A stretch of DNA of 64,000 nucleotides, taken from contig NC_072460.1 in the NCBI RefSeq assembly GCF_027596085.1, positions 9,906,231 through 9,970,230 on the forward strand, in the 5' to 3' direction. The notes under the pieces are model-generated. The model was not told the origin of the DNA, made no database searches, and worked only from the letters and a program-made list of their open reading frames with translations. Numbering within the stretch: the first letter of the stretch is position 1; each line of letters begins with the position of its first letter. Below, piece after piece: positions 29,105 to 45,812 of the stretch. The position numbers were made by a program, and so were the translations under genes. Source of the stretch: Anoplopoma fimbria (Eukaryota; Chordata; Actinopteri; Perciformes; Anoplopomatidae).

Positions 29105-29345
29105 AAAAACCTAGAATGCTCAAATGTATTTTTAAATCGTCATATACATGCAGTTACATACTGAAAATGTGACCTCTGCATTTAACCCATCCCAAGCCTT
29201 TAGGAGCAGAGTGCTGCTGTAAAGTGCCCCAGTAGCAACTTGGGGTTCAGCGTCTTGCTAAAGGACACTATGCGAACAGTAGGAGCCGGGGATCAAACTG
29301 CCAACCTTGTAGTCAAAAGACCATGCACTACCCACAGCAAGCAGT
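29105..29345 (-). mobile_element. tRNA-derived SINE-like repeat, minus orientation
   Basis: On the minus strand the copy begins near 29345 with a degenerate B box (AGTTTGATCCCCGG). It then has a core (TGTCCTTTAGCAAGACGCTG, AACCCCAAGTTGCT) that matches the core of the SINE at 36312-36599. It continues into the GGGATGGGTTAAATGCAGAG segment common in teleost repeats and an AT-rich tail near 29105. Several boxes are mutated, so it is an old copy. Confidence 0.75.
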
Positions 29346-31375
29346 ATAAAAGAATAGAACATCAGGAAGACGAGAAAACAACATCAGAAATAAAGTTAAA
29401 ATGGCAACCGTCTCAAATATATGAAAGATTACTGAGAACAAAAACGTGAACACATTGCACTCTTTTTCTTTCAGCAATGGATGGTTAGGGGGGCTTTCTT
29501 TGGGTGACTGCTTACAAAAGAAACATTTGGTAGATTGTCTCTTCTGCTCCTTTTCCCCGGCCTATTGATCAGGCATCTGCCTAGCTTCCTCCTGATAAAG
29601 ATTCAATGGGCCTTAAACAGACACAGTGACTCATTGAACACTTTCTAATGACTCGGACATCACATCCTCAGTTTGAGGGTCATGTGGTCCACAGTTAAGG
29701 GTCATGTGGGTTCAATGCTGCATCGATCCTAAACAAACACCCTTGCTTGTTGAGTCTTATAGGCCATTTACATTGCATGCATCCCGATGTGCTGCTTCGG
29801 ACCAGCAGTTCAGATAATCAATGGCAGTTTAATATATTTAACATTGCAAAGAGATTGCAGATTGCTTTTAACGTATCATCTGATTTCTTTTTACTAACCG
29901 TTTAATGTTTTCATTACATAATTTAACGACAGCAAACTACAGAGTCGGTCATTGCAGTATTATCCCGATCAATAAAATGAAAGACGATGACAGGACAGAT
30001 CCTTAAGTGGTATAAAGGCAAATGCAGTTCTCCGTCTGCCAACATGACTACTAAGACCCAGCCTTTGTTTATTTTATGTCAAGCCATTATATCAGACGAA
30101 TGAACAATACTTACAGGACAGACATATAAAGGTTATTCTTTGCAACTCAGGAGAAATATTTGTGTTATTCCCCACTTTTCTGAGATGAAATCAACTGTGA
30201 GAAATCTGTAACTGTAAATGAGAAATTTTGTTTCAGCTTGCTAATAGAGCTCTGATGTAATGATGCAAAATACTCATTGCACACCTGCAACTTAATTGGC
30301 TTTTAGCCACCTGTTTTTTGACTGGTATGATCCGCGAACTTTAATTATTTATTGCCTGGTATCAACTGAGTTTTTTACCAGCAAAGTCCACATTTGAGAG
30401 TCATCATTGCATGGAAATTAAACACTGAAATTAAAATTGTTTCCTCACTTGCCAGTGTATGCTACTTCTGAAATCTATGTAAAACACTTTAGAATAGTAA
30501 ACAGTGATACCAGATTTATCATGTAACCCTGACTATTTTTAATAGGAATTTCTTTTTTTGTTTTTAATATACATTTATGTTATAATTCGTTAGGTGGCAG
30601 GTGCTTATTTCATTCCCTGCCTCCTTGTAATTTATGGTAATCTTCATTCTTAGAAATAAGTGTTTCAGAAGGGTTTTTACTGAAGGGCTGAGGTTCAACA
30701 AAGAACCTTCTTTGAAGAAATCATGAACCTAATAATATTTAAAAAAAATAATAGAGTAGAAGCATCTAGTCTGGCTTTGAGCCACTTGTATTTTGAGGTA
30801 ATTATATGTTTTTGCATGTCAGCATGACATGACAGTTTTCTGCAAGTATACAATTTAATAACAGCATAACACTAATTGAACTGCATACACTTTAGGCAAT
30901 TCAGTGTTTTCAATTAACTTTGACAAGCATGTGTCTATAGAAATGTAGTCAAGATATCACTTCCACTACCTTCAGGCAACACTGCTCATCGTGTGGTCTG
31001 TTATTCTGATGGAGCAAACACTGCAGCTAACCTGACACTGCAAGAAAGTGTGTGGGCATTTTCAAAGCACAAATGCATAAGCAGATAAAATATGATTTTC
31101 AAGTCATTCTTCATACTAGGTATTAGGAGCAGAAAGGCAAAGAAATTGGTTTATGACACGTGAAAAAACTAATGAGGTAGAGGATGAAAAGTATCCCCAG
31201 ACAGACATTGTGTACGTGAGAAAAAAGCACCCACGGCAGTATTATTTTTTTGGCCTTGTTATAGAAGGGCAGGTCCTCTCTCTCTCTCTCTCTCTACTGT
31301 CTCACACACATTCGGAGATCACTTATTGCTCTGTTTATGTGTCTTTCCATCTGTTTACGTCCATTAAAATAAGTA
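29346..31375. other. Non-coding, no gene recognised
   Basis: AT-rich, largely unique sequence, with only the short CT run near 31277. Confidence 0.5.
31277..31295. repeat. Short (CT)n microsatellite
   Basis: About nine CT units, lying just before the GC-rich block at 31420-31775. Confidence 0.9.
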
Positions 31376-31775
31376 ATGCTTCCTCTCCTTCAGCATGATG
31401 CCAGGGCTGTGATGACACACACATCTGCTCTCCACCACCCTCACCCTCACCCCTCCCGCTCTCTGCCCACTCCACCCACAGTGCCAGTCCTCCTCATATG
31501 TCAGCCTCACACTGGCACTGCCCTCGCTATTCACCGGTGGCTTTATCCAATTTGTCAGGGTTGGCATACACATGGCTCAAGATGCCTCCCTCTCTCTCCT
31601 CTGTCACACGTCTCGTCGCCATCACACAGCTCTGAGACGGCCCCGTCTGTGCCAGTGGGCATTATGGTACCTAATGGCAGGGCCCACCTGCCCCCACTGG
31701 GACATCCCGGCTTGCCCGATCTGCCTCTCCAACCCAGCAGGCCCCAGCTGGCCGGACAGCCCGCGTACTGATAGA
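31376..31775 (+). other. GC-rich block with a 131-codon open frame, function unknown
   Basis: The segment from about 31420 to 31770 is clearly richer in G and C than its surroundings. It carries the longest open frame here that is neither a known exon nor mainly microsatellite (31376-31771). The predicted product is rich in Pro, His, Ser and Leu (HPHPHPSRSLPTPPT, GHPGLPDLPLQPSRP). It has no recognised domain and no strong start context. An antisense frame (31555-31899) is also open, which points to base composition rather than coding. It could be a conserved regulatory block, a non-coding RNA exon, or neutral GC-rich DNA. Confidence 0.35.
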
Positions 31776-34700
31776 TGGACAATTGTAGGCTCAACGATAA
31801 CTCATTTTCACAACAGCCAGGCCTGACTAACGGACTTGAACAAACAGCATTGTGTCTGTGTTTGCTGATTGTTGATGTGATAATTAGAAAGGAAAACAAG
31901 GAGTGCCTTTGCCAAGTTAGGTTTTTTTGTCAACATTTTGTTTCTTCCAAACAAAGGACACATTGCATATGGGTACACTCTTTCACAAATCAAAGAAGGA
32001 AATATCTCAAACTTAGCTTTGATTTATCATGAGGAAACTTTGAAGGAGGCCTTACCTAGACAGCTGTTGGACAAGATAATGAAACTGTGAAGGCACGCTC
32101 TTCTTAGTCATGCCACATCTTGTTTTCACAAACCTACTTTTCATCAAAAGTAGGTAAAGCAATCAATAACTTTCTTTTGGCATTTGTTATCTCCTTTGTT
32201 ACTTTAATTCAACTCAGTATTATAGCTTGCTAGCGATCAAACCTTGTGTTGCATAGCAATAACAATGATGATGTAATGTGTCTGCACTCATTGAACTGGC
32301 TTTCTGTCACAAGCAACACTGACAGCAGCACATGTGGTTTAAGCACAGGTGTCCAATGGGCTCACAGCCAATGTGATCACCAAACTGACCAGTGCCTAAA
32401 TTAAAGAAAGGGCATCAACAGAGGAAGGAAACTCTTATTGGTATGCCTCAATAGAGAACGTATTTAGACCCAACACCATGAACAAGATTTCAAGGCTTCA
32501 TTCCAAGCAGCATGTCAGGTTCAAATTGTGGGAGGCGGAGGGGAGTGTTTACAACTTGAATAGCTACGTTAGTGTCTGCTGTACACGAGTACCTCTACAC
32601 TCCCACTGATCCTTGTCTTTAAACATTGATCGTCATTGGTTTAGCCCAAGAACATAACATCCTGTGCCATTCTCCAAGAGCGATGTAGCAATTTCAAGGC
32701 AAAGATATTTGGAAACACCCTTGCAGCTCCCTTGACTGGTCCTTGGGAGCTGGTGGAAGCAGTTTGAAACTCGGGTGAAGGCCATACAGAATCACTGATC
32801 CGAGGACCCACTTTATTTGTCAGCTCCTTAACAGTTGCAGTGGGATGCGCGCAAAAAGAAATCCGACCCAGGACCAGTACATATGTCTGAAAATGCTCTG
32901 AGGCAAGGCAATGCCTCTGCAGAGCTATGCAGTAATTCTATTCGGCTATACCTACACCCAAAATACCCTAATCATCTCTGGTTTCACACACCCCGGCTAA
33001 GATCTAAAAATAACACTCTGTTGTAGAAGTAGAAGAAGATGAACATTGCTCTGCTTACAAATAAATAAAACAGTTAAATTATTTCATTAATGGTGCCGGG
33101 ATTTGAACATTTACATTTCATGCTTAGTAATGTTTATTTTGATGTCCCACAGGAATACTGCAAAGAAATAAAGTGTAAGGATGACGTCAAGAGTTACACC
33201 GTCCCCACAGAGTGCTGCAGCTCTTTGTAACGATCAAAAACCACAGCACAGGCCTCACAGACATGGAACAGAGGACAGAAATAGGCAAAATTCACAACAT
33301 TTCTATCTACCATTTCCGGAAATGTGAGATGAACAGAGATAATGTCACGTCATGTCACCATTGCTACTGCCACAGCCGATCGTCTCACTGCACCTCATTG
33401 TGAATAATTGCTGACAAAAATCATAGGAAGCCCCGCAGAGGACCCCCTTCCTCCCCGTTTCACCGCCACATCAAATCATTCAAAAACCACTGGGGGGCTC
33501 CGCGCCTGACGAGCACACACTTTCCTCATCTCCTATCTCAGGCTATTAGGAGCCATTCTCTGGGGCAACAGAGCAGAACTATCATCTTCTACTGTGTAGA
33601 TTTCTGCGCCGCAGTCCCATCCGATGTAATTGCAGAACAAACATGTATAGACACAGCTGTTCTTATTTCTCATTACATTTTCTTTATAATCACTAGATCA
33701 CTGTCAACGATACAGTTTCGAATGATTCTCTCCACATTTTCTGGAGGAACAAGTTTGTTCTAATATGAGCTGGGCCTTGTGGCAAACATATGAAATGAAG
33801 GCCATCTGGAGACTTATGGGGGTCCTAGTGGATGCAGTATAAAAACAATGCCCACCACCTACTATCACCCACTAATGAAGCTTTCCATCAAATAAATGAG
33901 AGTTTTAAATCATTGTTCACAGTAGTCTATCCACATGGTGCACAATCCATTACACTGGACTATCACCTTCATGGAGCTACAGAAGATTCCAGATCTCTCT
34001 GGAATGTCTTTCTGTTGGAAAAGTACAACTTATGCTGTGCTAAAGCACTTTGTCCACTCTCTCTCACCCTCTGCTTCCACAGTTTTGCATGAAACAGCTC
34101 AGCATTTGCACTTCATGGCATGTGAATATGTGCAATGTCACTGATTACCAAGCTCACTCGCCATCTGCCGTCGTGGTGAGAGTGCTGTTAGCATCAGTTT
34201 TCAGGAAAGTCGGGCTGAAGGACAGAGGGCAACAGTAATTTACATACCCGAGAGCCACTCAAACTCATTAATGCAAACTGTGACCAACCCAAAACCCCAA
34301 ATATGCACTACAGACCTGACCTACCAAATGCTATGAAGGGCATCAAATTGTCTATTCAGGGAGAGAATATATGATGTGTGTGTGTGTGTGTGTGTGGTAG
34401 TAGGGGTGCAAGTTAATTAGTTATAGAATTGAAGTGTCAAACAAAGCCGCTGCTAGTATGTCAAGGCCTGTTGATAGCTGATGACTGTCTGGAAAACACT
34501 TTCCCCCTCTGCTCAATAACTTATGACAAGGCCACAGTGAGGTGTGTTTGTGTGGCAGCACTGTAAATACACACCAGAATATGGTGAACACACACATAAG
34601 AGGCAGCACATGACGTATTAACATTAAACTACGTGGTAATCAATCTAATTTACAAGGTTTTCTCACTCACTTGATGACTAGATGTGTATGTAAATGAATG

Positions 34701-36311
34701 ACCTTTAAGCATATGGTTACAGACTCAAATCACTTATCATTAACATGCTTTATAGGCAAGTAATTACAACCTTCATCCACATGTTCAGGTTTCAGCCTTA
34801 TTAATTATACCGACATGGGTCGTTCCATTTGAAATACAACCTTATGTTGGTGGCCATTCCTTCTAAGCTTGGGATTCATTAGGAAAGTTACAGCAGTCGA
34901 TGCCAGCAGAGGTGTTAAATGAAGTTTGCCAAAGGCAAAATTGTGGCATTCACAATTTCTTTTGCACTTTTCAAGATTGCTTTGATGAGTAACCATCTGT
35001 TGGGTAACTTAGTCAAATAAATATCCATAAAACGTGCCATAAACATGAAACCTGAAGAGGACTATCATTTTGCCTCACACAAGTCATTAAGTTTCGCATC
35101 GCCATAGACAGAGATAGACTCAAAAGCCATCTCCATCTACTAAAAACACTAATGAGATTTGGTGCCATTTTCACAGCTTGATATAATTCATTGCAGTCTT
35201 TTATGATTGCATTACCCCTGTTATATCTTTCCGGTCTTTTTGTTTCTTTGTTTTTCAGTCACCAGCTGGCATTCTACACCAAATGCCTTTTTGAGTGACA
35301 GCAGTGTTACACCTATCCCTCTTCATCAAATAAATGAAAGGGGAAGTGTAAAAAGATATGAAGGTAATGACATGTTGCAAAATGTTTCCAGACATCGTCT
35401 TAGCAGACAAAAGACAGTAGAAAATGCAATTCTTGGCAAAAACCTGTAATCTACGTGAAGACATTCTACACTTCAATGAGTCTGCTGGGATTTTGACAGG
35501 AAAACAACTTAACCATAAAAGAAGACAATGGTGGAAATTATATTTCTGCCCTGGGAATTGATGCAGCAAAGGCAGTGATCAAATGTTCACTGCTTTGGAA
35601 TCTGGAGTTGTTTTCAGGAATGTAAGCAAACTTCTTTAAATAAAGCATGTAAATGAAACGTACAGCATGAATCCCCAAAATTTGCCCAATGTTTTCATGC
35701 ATCAAATATTTGAGCTAGTCATATTACATTATATTTCCAGGGCTTTTGGTATGTATTCATAAACGTGAGTGCAGTATAATGTAAAAGCACTCACACGGTA
35801 CTCTTAAGTGACATTTGAAAGCAAAACTGGAAATATTTATACCAATGACTGCTTTTTGCATACATTATCCTAATTGAAGAGGGTTGACCATTATGTGAGA
35901 GCCTGTTGACATTTTCCAGTGCCTGAGATATAAGAGTGTCTTTCCAAATTATGCAAATCCTGTCTTTATTTAATCTATACAAGTTAAGAATTAACAGTGA
36001 GTCTAAAACAGTTGTGCCTTTGAGAATCTGCATTTTTATTTATTTTATATTAACTTGGAAATGAAATGTTAAAAGCAGTTTAGCAGATAGATAGTAGCAC
36101 TGGGATGATATACTGTAGATGTTAAAGAAACTAGCTGTGGAACAAAATGATCGCTATATGTTCCATGTACAGTAGCAGTTAGTAAGAGCTATATATAAAT
36201 GTGATTGTGTTAGCAGGAACTGAGAGTTCACATCACATGTGTCAGTGTATGCATGTGTAAATGCTGCACACTGCAGGAATACAAATGTCCAAGCTCTTCT
36301 AGATGTTAATG
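31776..36311. other. Non-coding, no gene recognised
   Basis: The segment 33410-33640 is more GC-balanced and repeat-free and could be a conserved non-coding element. Frames up to 104 codons at 33832-34144 and 35207-35569 show no recognisable protein. Confidence 0.45.
34376..34396. repeat. Short (GT)n microsatellite
   Basis: Twenty-one bases of alternating G and T. Confidence 0.95.
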
Positions 36312-36599
36312 GGGGGGCGGCTATGGTGTAGTGGAGAGCAAGGTAGTTCTCCAATCAGAAGGTCGGTGGTTCGATACCCGGCTTCAGCAGTCGATGTGTC
36401 CTTGGGCAAGACACTTAACCCCAAGTTGCTCCCGAAGGCTTGCCATCGGTGTGGACTGGATGTGAATGAATGTTAGTTAGAGTCTGATGGTGGCCTGTCA
36501 TCAGTGTGTGAATGGGTGAATGATATGTAATATACTACTGATTGTAAGTCGCTTTGGATAAAAGCGTCTGCTAAATGACTGTAATGTAATGTAATGTAA
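36312..36599 (+). mobile_element. tRNA-derived SINE, apparently full length
   Basis: The head is tRNA-like, with an A box (TGGTGTAGTGG, 36324-36334) and a B box (GGTTCGATACC, 36368-36378) of an internal Pol III promoter. The body contains TGTCCTTGGGCAAGACACTT and CCCAAGTTGCTCCCGAAGG. The tail GTAAGTCGCTTTGGATAAAA, with GCGTCTGCTAAATGACTG, resembles the L2/RSg-1-type tail shared with HpaI-like SINEs, and it ends in (TGTAA)n. Families like this are mobilised by a partner LINE. No clear target-site duplication was seen. Confidence 0.88.
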
Positions 36600-41798
<5,199 letters not shown>

Positions 41799-41804
41799 TC
41801 CTAC
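41799..41804 (-). promoter_or_regulatory. Candidate 5' splice site of the KAZRN exon
   Basis: On the minus strand the exon ends AACG followed by GTAGGA. This is the best GT donor between the last kazrin-like codons and the in-frame stop that follows. It is only a moderate match to the donor consensus. The alternative AAA|GTAGAT a few bases downstream would add two codons. Confidence 0.6.
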
Positions 41805-41991
41805 CGTTGTGGTTTTGCTGCAGGGTCTCAAGCATGCTGGCAGAGTCACTTGCCCCCAGTTCGGCCAGTCTGCGGCTGGTGGCGCTCAGCTCTGACCGCA
41901 GGTTTGTCACCTCCTGGCTGGCGGACTGGATTGCCCCGTCGATGCGCTGAGCCAACTGCTTGTTGTCATCCATCATTTTCAGGATTTTTGC
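41805..41991 (-). CDS. kazrn: Kazrin (KAZRN) exon encoding the protein N-terminus
   Basis: Kazrin is a coiled-coil and SAM-domain scaffold of cell junctions (desmosome/periplakin linked), the actin cytoskeleton and endosomes. The minus-strand frame reads AKILK and then MMDDNKQLAQRIDGAIQ, followed by SASQEVTNLRSELSATSRR and LAELGASDSAS. This is nearly identical to what I recall of human kazrin from Met1 (MMEDNKQLALRIDGAIQ), the start of its coiled coil. The human protein then has a Gly/Ala-rich linker, and the fish exon has a short one ending LETLQQNHN. A pyrimidine-rich acceptor ends at 41992 and a GT donor starts at 41804. The exon is 187 nt, so it leaves phase 1 at its 3' end. Two adjacent ATGs (41976-41974 and 41973-41971) match the human start. 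The second has A at -3 and G at +4. The frame stays open upstream of them, so the first 15 nt could be 5'UTR or an N-terminal extension. No neighbouring exon was found in the window, which fits the very long KAZRN introns. Confidence 0.93.
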
Positions 41992-42014
41992 CTGAGGGGG
42001 AGAGGGGAATCCAG
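41992..42014 (-). promoter_or_regulatory. 3' splice site and polypyrimidine tract of the KAZRN exon
   Basis: On the minus strand the sequence before the exon is a run of C and T (ATTCCCCTCTCCCCCTCAG) ending in AG at 41993-41992. It sits directly before GCAAAAATC. This is a textbook acceptor and makes the exon internal rather than transcription-initiating, so at least one exon should lie at higher coordinates, possibly outside the window. Confidence 0.8.
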
Positions 42015-42837
42015 ACAAAGTGTCATGCTGACAAGTTGTACATCTCCAGTGAAGAAAGGTGTCCTCAAATTAATCCCTCCTCTTTCTCCTTTTTCTGTCT
42101 GTTCTCGCTCTCTTTTTTATAAGAAAGCCAAGTTAAATCCTCAAAGCAGTTTGTCCTTTCCCTGAAAGAGAGGCATCCAGCTCAGGGGAAATGAGTATCT
42201 TTGGAGATAATGTGTATGTGTTGTGTGAGTGTGTCAGTGTGAGCGCGTGCCTGTTTGTGTGTGTGTTTGAGAGTTCGGTAACAGCATGAGAGTTTGTGTG
42301 TGTGTGTGTGTGTATGTGTGTTAGAGAGCCAGCACTGCCCCTGTGAAATGTGCTCCCTGCAGCTGACTGTTGAAAGGACACAGAGCATTGAGAGATGACA
42401 AGCACCTTTTTAAATGGACTGTACCATTTGCAGAGAAAGTCAGAGGGGGGTGGGAGTGAGCTAAACCATATAAGCGCATGGAAGTCAGAGGTCCTCAGCA
42501 CAGCTGTCTTCAGGAGATAATGCAGTGAGGTTCAACGATTGTGTGTATGACTGAACTGACACATATTTGGCTAAGCCTGTGAAAACTAAACACTGAAGCT
42601 TTTCCTCTTCTTCTCTCTGTGTACACTGCATGCACATCCCTCCATGAACTCATTGACAAAGGGAAGGAAGCCATTAGCTTGACAAAGAAGCAGTTGAGGA
42701 CCGAAAACAATAATAGTTATGGAAACAAATCTGTCTTCACAGTATCACAGCAAGGCATTTTTTCCTGCAAACCAATGACATTTTTTATGCCTTAAAAATT
42801 CCATTAAAACATTATATTTTCATCTTCATTATATTAA
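42015..42837. other. Intron upstream of the KAZRN exon
   Basis: It contains short TG runs (about 42210-42313). No further exon or promoter motif was recognised. Confidence 0.5.
42295..42313. repeat. Short (TG)n microsatellite
   Basis: Nineteen bases of alternating T and G, followed by TATGTGTG. It lies about 300 bp upstream of the KAZRN exon on the gene strand, where it reads (CA)n. Confidence 0.95.
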
Positions 42838-43093
42838 GGGATTAGTTAGTTGGTCAGTCGCAAAAAACAAACCCAAAACAAACATCTGCTTGATCCAGCC
42901 TCAAATGGGAGGATTTGCTGCCTTTATGGGTTTTATATAATTGTTAATTAAATATCTTTGGGTATCTCGAGATTTCTTTTTATTGAGGCTCTGGGAAATT
43001 GTGCTTTTTTCTAACGTTATGGACTAAACGACTATCAAAAAATCCCTCACAAGACTACTGAATAACAAAAATAATAGTTAGTTGCAGCCCAGA
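42838..43093 (+). repeat. Dispersed teleost repeat (TTAATCG/GTTGCAGCC-ended), long copy
   Basis: The order of landmarks matches a repeat widespread in percomorph genomes: TTAGTTGGTCAGTCG at the left edge, TCAAATGGGAGGATTTGCTG, TTAATTAAATATCTTTGGG, GGCTCTGGGAAATTGTG, TATGGACTAAACGAC and AATAGTTAGTTGCAGCCC at the right edge. An internal segment is deleted or altered. There is no coding capacity. Confidence 0.8.
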
Positions 43094-43711
43094 GTATAAT
43101 GATCAAAACCAAAAGGAGGCTCATTATTTAACTAAGAATGTTTGGGGTAGTTCTATATTAATTTATTTTTAAACCTTGAAATTTAGCAGGGGGTTTACTG
43201 TACCAAAAGAACCATATACCAAGAGCCTCTTCTAGAAATGAGACAGGGCAGGCACCTTGAACCAAGGACTCCTAGTTGACAAACTAGGTAAAAAATAATT
43301 TACATCACTGAATGCTAGAGGGGAAAAAGTCTGTTTGCATGCTCTCAGTATCCAATCTCACAGCCCAGGAAAGACGTTTTGACAGAAGACTCTTAATTGT
43401 TGGTTGTAAAAATAAGCACTTATAATTAACTACTCTGTATGGTTGTCTTTGAGCACCGAGACTGAGGAAACTGGCCCAGTTCTAAACACCCAACACCCCG
43501 ACTCAATCCTGCATTTCTGAGCTATAATCTGACATTTGGCTGTCAAAGCATGCCCACTCACTCAGCCGTACAGCTGTGTTGTTATTGTTTCCCAGGGTTT
43601 TGTGAAGTGAGACCCCAACCCATCCTGCATGTGGTACGCACAAATCGGCCACCACACTGCACAGGGCAGCGAGCAACTGCTGCGTACCGTTGTCTTTGCC
43701 TCAGGCCCTCT

Positions 43712-43713
<2 letters not shown>
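43094..43713. other. Non-coding between the dispersed repeat and the (GT)n array
   Basis: No gene or repeat family was recognised. Confidence 0.5.

Positions 43714-43783
<70 letters not shown>
43714..43783. repeat. (GT)n microsatellite, 35 units; left half of an inverted pair
   Basis: Pure GT run of 70 bp lying 82 bp from a (CA)n run. The two runs are complementary and could pair within one strand. Confidence 0.99.
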
Positions 43784-43787
<4 letters not shown>

Positions 43788-43864
43788 AATTTTGAAGTCC
43801 ATACTGTGGTCCCCAATAAAACCTAACTGACCGTCCGCTACAGTATGTAAGCAAGAGGATGGGC

Positions 43865-43865
<1 letters not shown>

Positions 43866-43947
<82 letters not shown>
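43866..43947. repeat. (CA)n microsatellite, 41 units; right half of an inverted pair
   Basis: Pure AC/CA run of 82 bp. Together with the (GT)n at 43714-43783 it forms a potential hairpin with a stem of up to 70 bp and a loop of about 82 nt of unique sequence. Confidence 0.99.
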
Positions 43948-43949
<2 letters not shown>

Positions 43950-45679
43950 CCGTTCACCCATCTGCACAGACACAAGTCACCCCTCCCGCTCAGTAAATGA
44001 ACATCATGTTGTTATTTATAGACGACCCTGCTGCGGCATATGATACATTAGTCACAGGGGAGGGCAGGAGCAGACACACGCATACTGTACACTCATTCAC
44101 ACACACACAAAACACTGGGGGACTAATAATCCCAAAGTCACTTGATGTTCATTAATGAAATTCATCTCTTGTCAGGTGTCATAAAAGTCTATTGGTCCCT
44201 TCTGGGTAATTAAGAGGCTGTGGTATCTCTGCTGGTAAGTGGATTTGTTTTTATCCATCTATATATCGTATCTCCTACCCTTTCAGTCTTTTCTAAGGAG
44301 TTTGTATCCTGACAGCAAACCTGCACACTGTATGTTGGTACACACATTCCCCCTGGGCTGCCCCCCAAAACATTTTTTGTTGTTGCGTCATTGAATAAAA
44401 AGCAATGCAGGGGGGCAACAGCATGGCAGGCTGTAAACTTTACAAACTTCTCAAGATGATGTCAACACAAAACTAACTGGGATGGAGGTAGAGAGGGGTA
44501 ATGGAAACAGACGGCGGCATGAGGCATAAGACAGCGTGAGGCAGGGGAGTGTGGTTCGAGTTTGTTGGCGTCCCCAGTGATGACTGGCAGTGAAGTAAGC
44601 TAAACTTATTTTGAACCAGCCAATGGTACGACCTTCTCTACTGCTGTCCATTGTGATTGACTCGTCGGCTGACAGTTCTGTCAGCAGCCTGGCAGGAGAG
44701 ACGCTCCGTGGTGCTCCTGGATTTTAAAACTGAACTAAGACGAGGACAAAATCTATTGTTTTTGCATCACAGATGATGAACAGAGCCATTGAAACGTGGG
44801 TCTTTGTGGTAAAACATGGGACTAATAACAGTGTGTGTTTTTATCATATTTGTAGGTTAGGTGATGAAGAAAAGAGTGTTTATAAAAACTTAAAATGTCG
44901 ATAAGAGCAGGAAGCCATATGGAACAGCAGTTAAACAATGAAAAACAATCATAAAAAATGGTTTTGGGAGTTGTTCATTCATTGGTTGCTTCTTTATTGC
45001 GAGTTAGGCAAACATGTGAACGTGAGTTGTAGATGACTCATGTCTGTCTATACATCACATAAATGATGTCTCTCCCTTGGGGTATTGAATGTGTCTGCTG
45101 GTCAGTGGAGTGAATCGGGACCCACTGGCATACTGAGGATCAGTAATTAGTGGGTGTGCTGGGGGTTTGGATTAGCATATGAATGAAGACATAACAGTGG
45201 GGATTGGGATCAGGGCTCTGCGACCATTCTTCATTGTGGCAGACCTTTTCCAGCCGCGTAACCGCATTCATCTTAAATCATGCAAAACGTTGCAGAGCTG
45301 GGGTCTGTATACAGTAGTTTTTAAGCCTCGCTTGTTAAATTTTTTACTTACTGGGATGCAATTTTGCTGCTAAGCAATAACAGTCAAGACTCAAAAGTGT
45401 TCACTGGGATGGTATCTGTTGCCTGGCAACAAAAGAAACAGAATCCAGCTGTGGTTGGGAAAAAACTCTACAGAAAATGTATACATATTTCACTGTAACA
45501 AAGTGTTTGCTTATCTAATGCATTATTGTTTTCATCTAAAAACATTATATTAAAAAAAAACTACCACAGCTTGAAAATACTGAACATTTGTAACTCTCTC
45601 TCAAAAAAAGAGTAATTGTGTTGTCTTACTGCAATGACTATGAGTATTATAATTTAGGAAGTAGATGTATCTGACAGAT
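43948..45679. other. Non-coding, no gene recognised apart from the X-box
   Basis: Unique-looking sequence with the X-box palindrome at 45418-45430. Frames are short and without similarity. Confidence 0.5.
45418..45430. promoter_or_regulatory. X-box-like (RFX family) palindrome
   Basis: GTTGCCTGGCAAC fits the RFX X-box consensus (GTNRCC, 0-3 nt spacer, RGYAAC) with a 1-nt spacer. RFX factors bind such sites, notably in regulatory DNA of ciliary genes. The site is in non-coding DNA about 3.4 kb upstream of the KAZRN exon on the gene strand. Binding is inferred from the motif only. Confidence 0.5.
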
Positions 45680-45812
45680 TTTATTTTATTTATTTATTTT
45701 ATTTTTATCTTCTTTTACCTGTTTGATTGTGTTTCTTATTTCTTTTATGTTTTTTTATGTTTTATTATTTGTAACTTTATTTGGAAGGTGCTTTATAATA
45801 AAGTTGTTATTA
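45680..45812 (+). mobile_element. LINE 3'-UTR and tail remnant
   Basis: A T/A-rich stretch with TTTATT and TTTTATG repeats ends in GGTGCTTTATAATAAAGTTG followed by TTATTATTAT. This is very close to the GGTGCTATATAAATAAAG-(TTA)n ending common on teleost LINE copies. No coding portion remains. A perfect hairpin begins exactly in the tail (separate entry). Confidence 0.6.

Noticed and set aside
33090..33115. tRNA-like T-arm (GGTGCCGGGATTTGAAC)
   Set aside because: Only the T-loop and acceptor-like part is present and the T-stem does not pair. No D or anticodon arm is found, so it is not a tRNA gene.
36312..36390. Possible true tRNA gene
   Set aside because: The A and B boxes are present, but no cloverleaf with a proper anticodon arm can be drawn and the sequence runs directly into a SINE body and tail.
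41998..42018. N-terminal extension MSGFPSPPQ to the kazrin exon
   Set aside because: The apparent Met is a TTG codon, and these codons coincide with the polypyrimidine tract and AG of the acceptor, so they are intron sequence.
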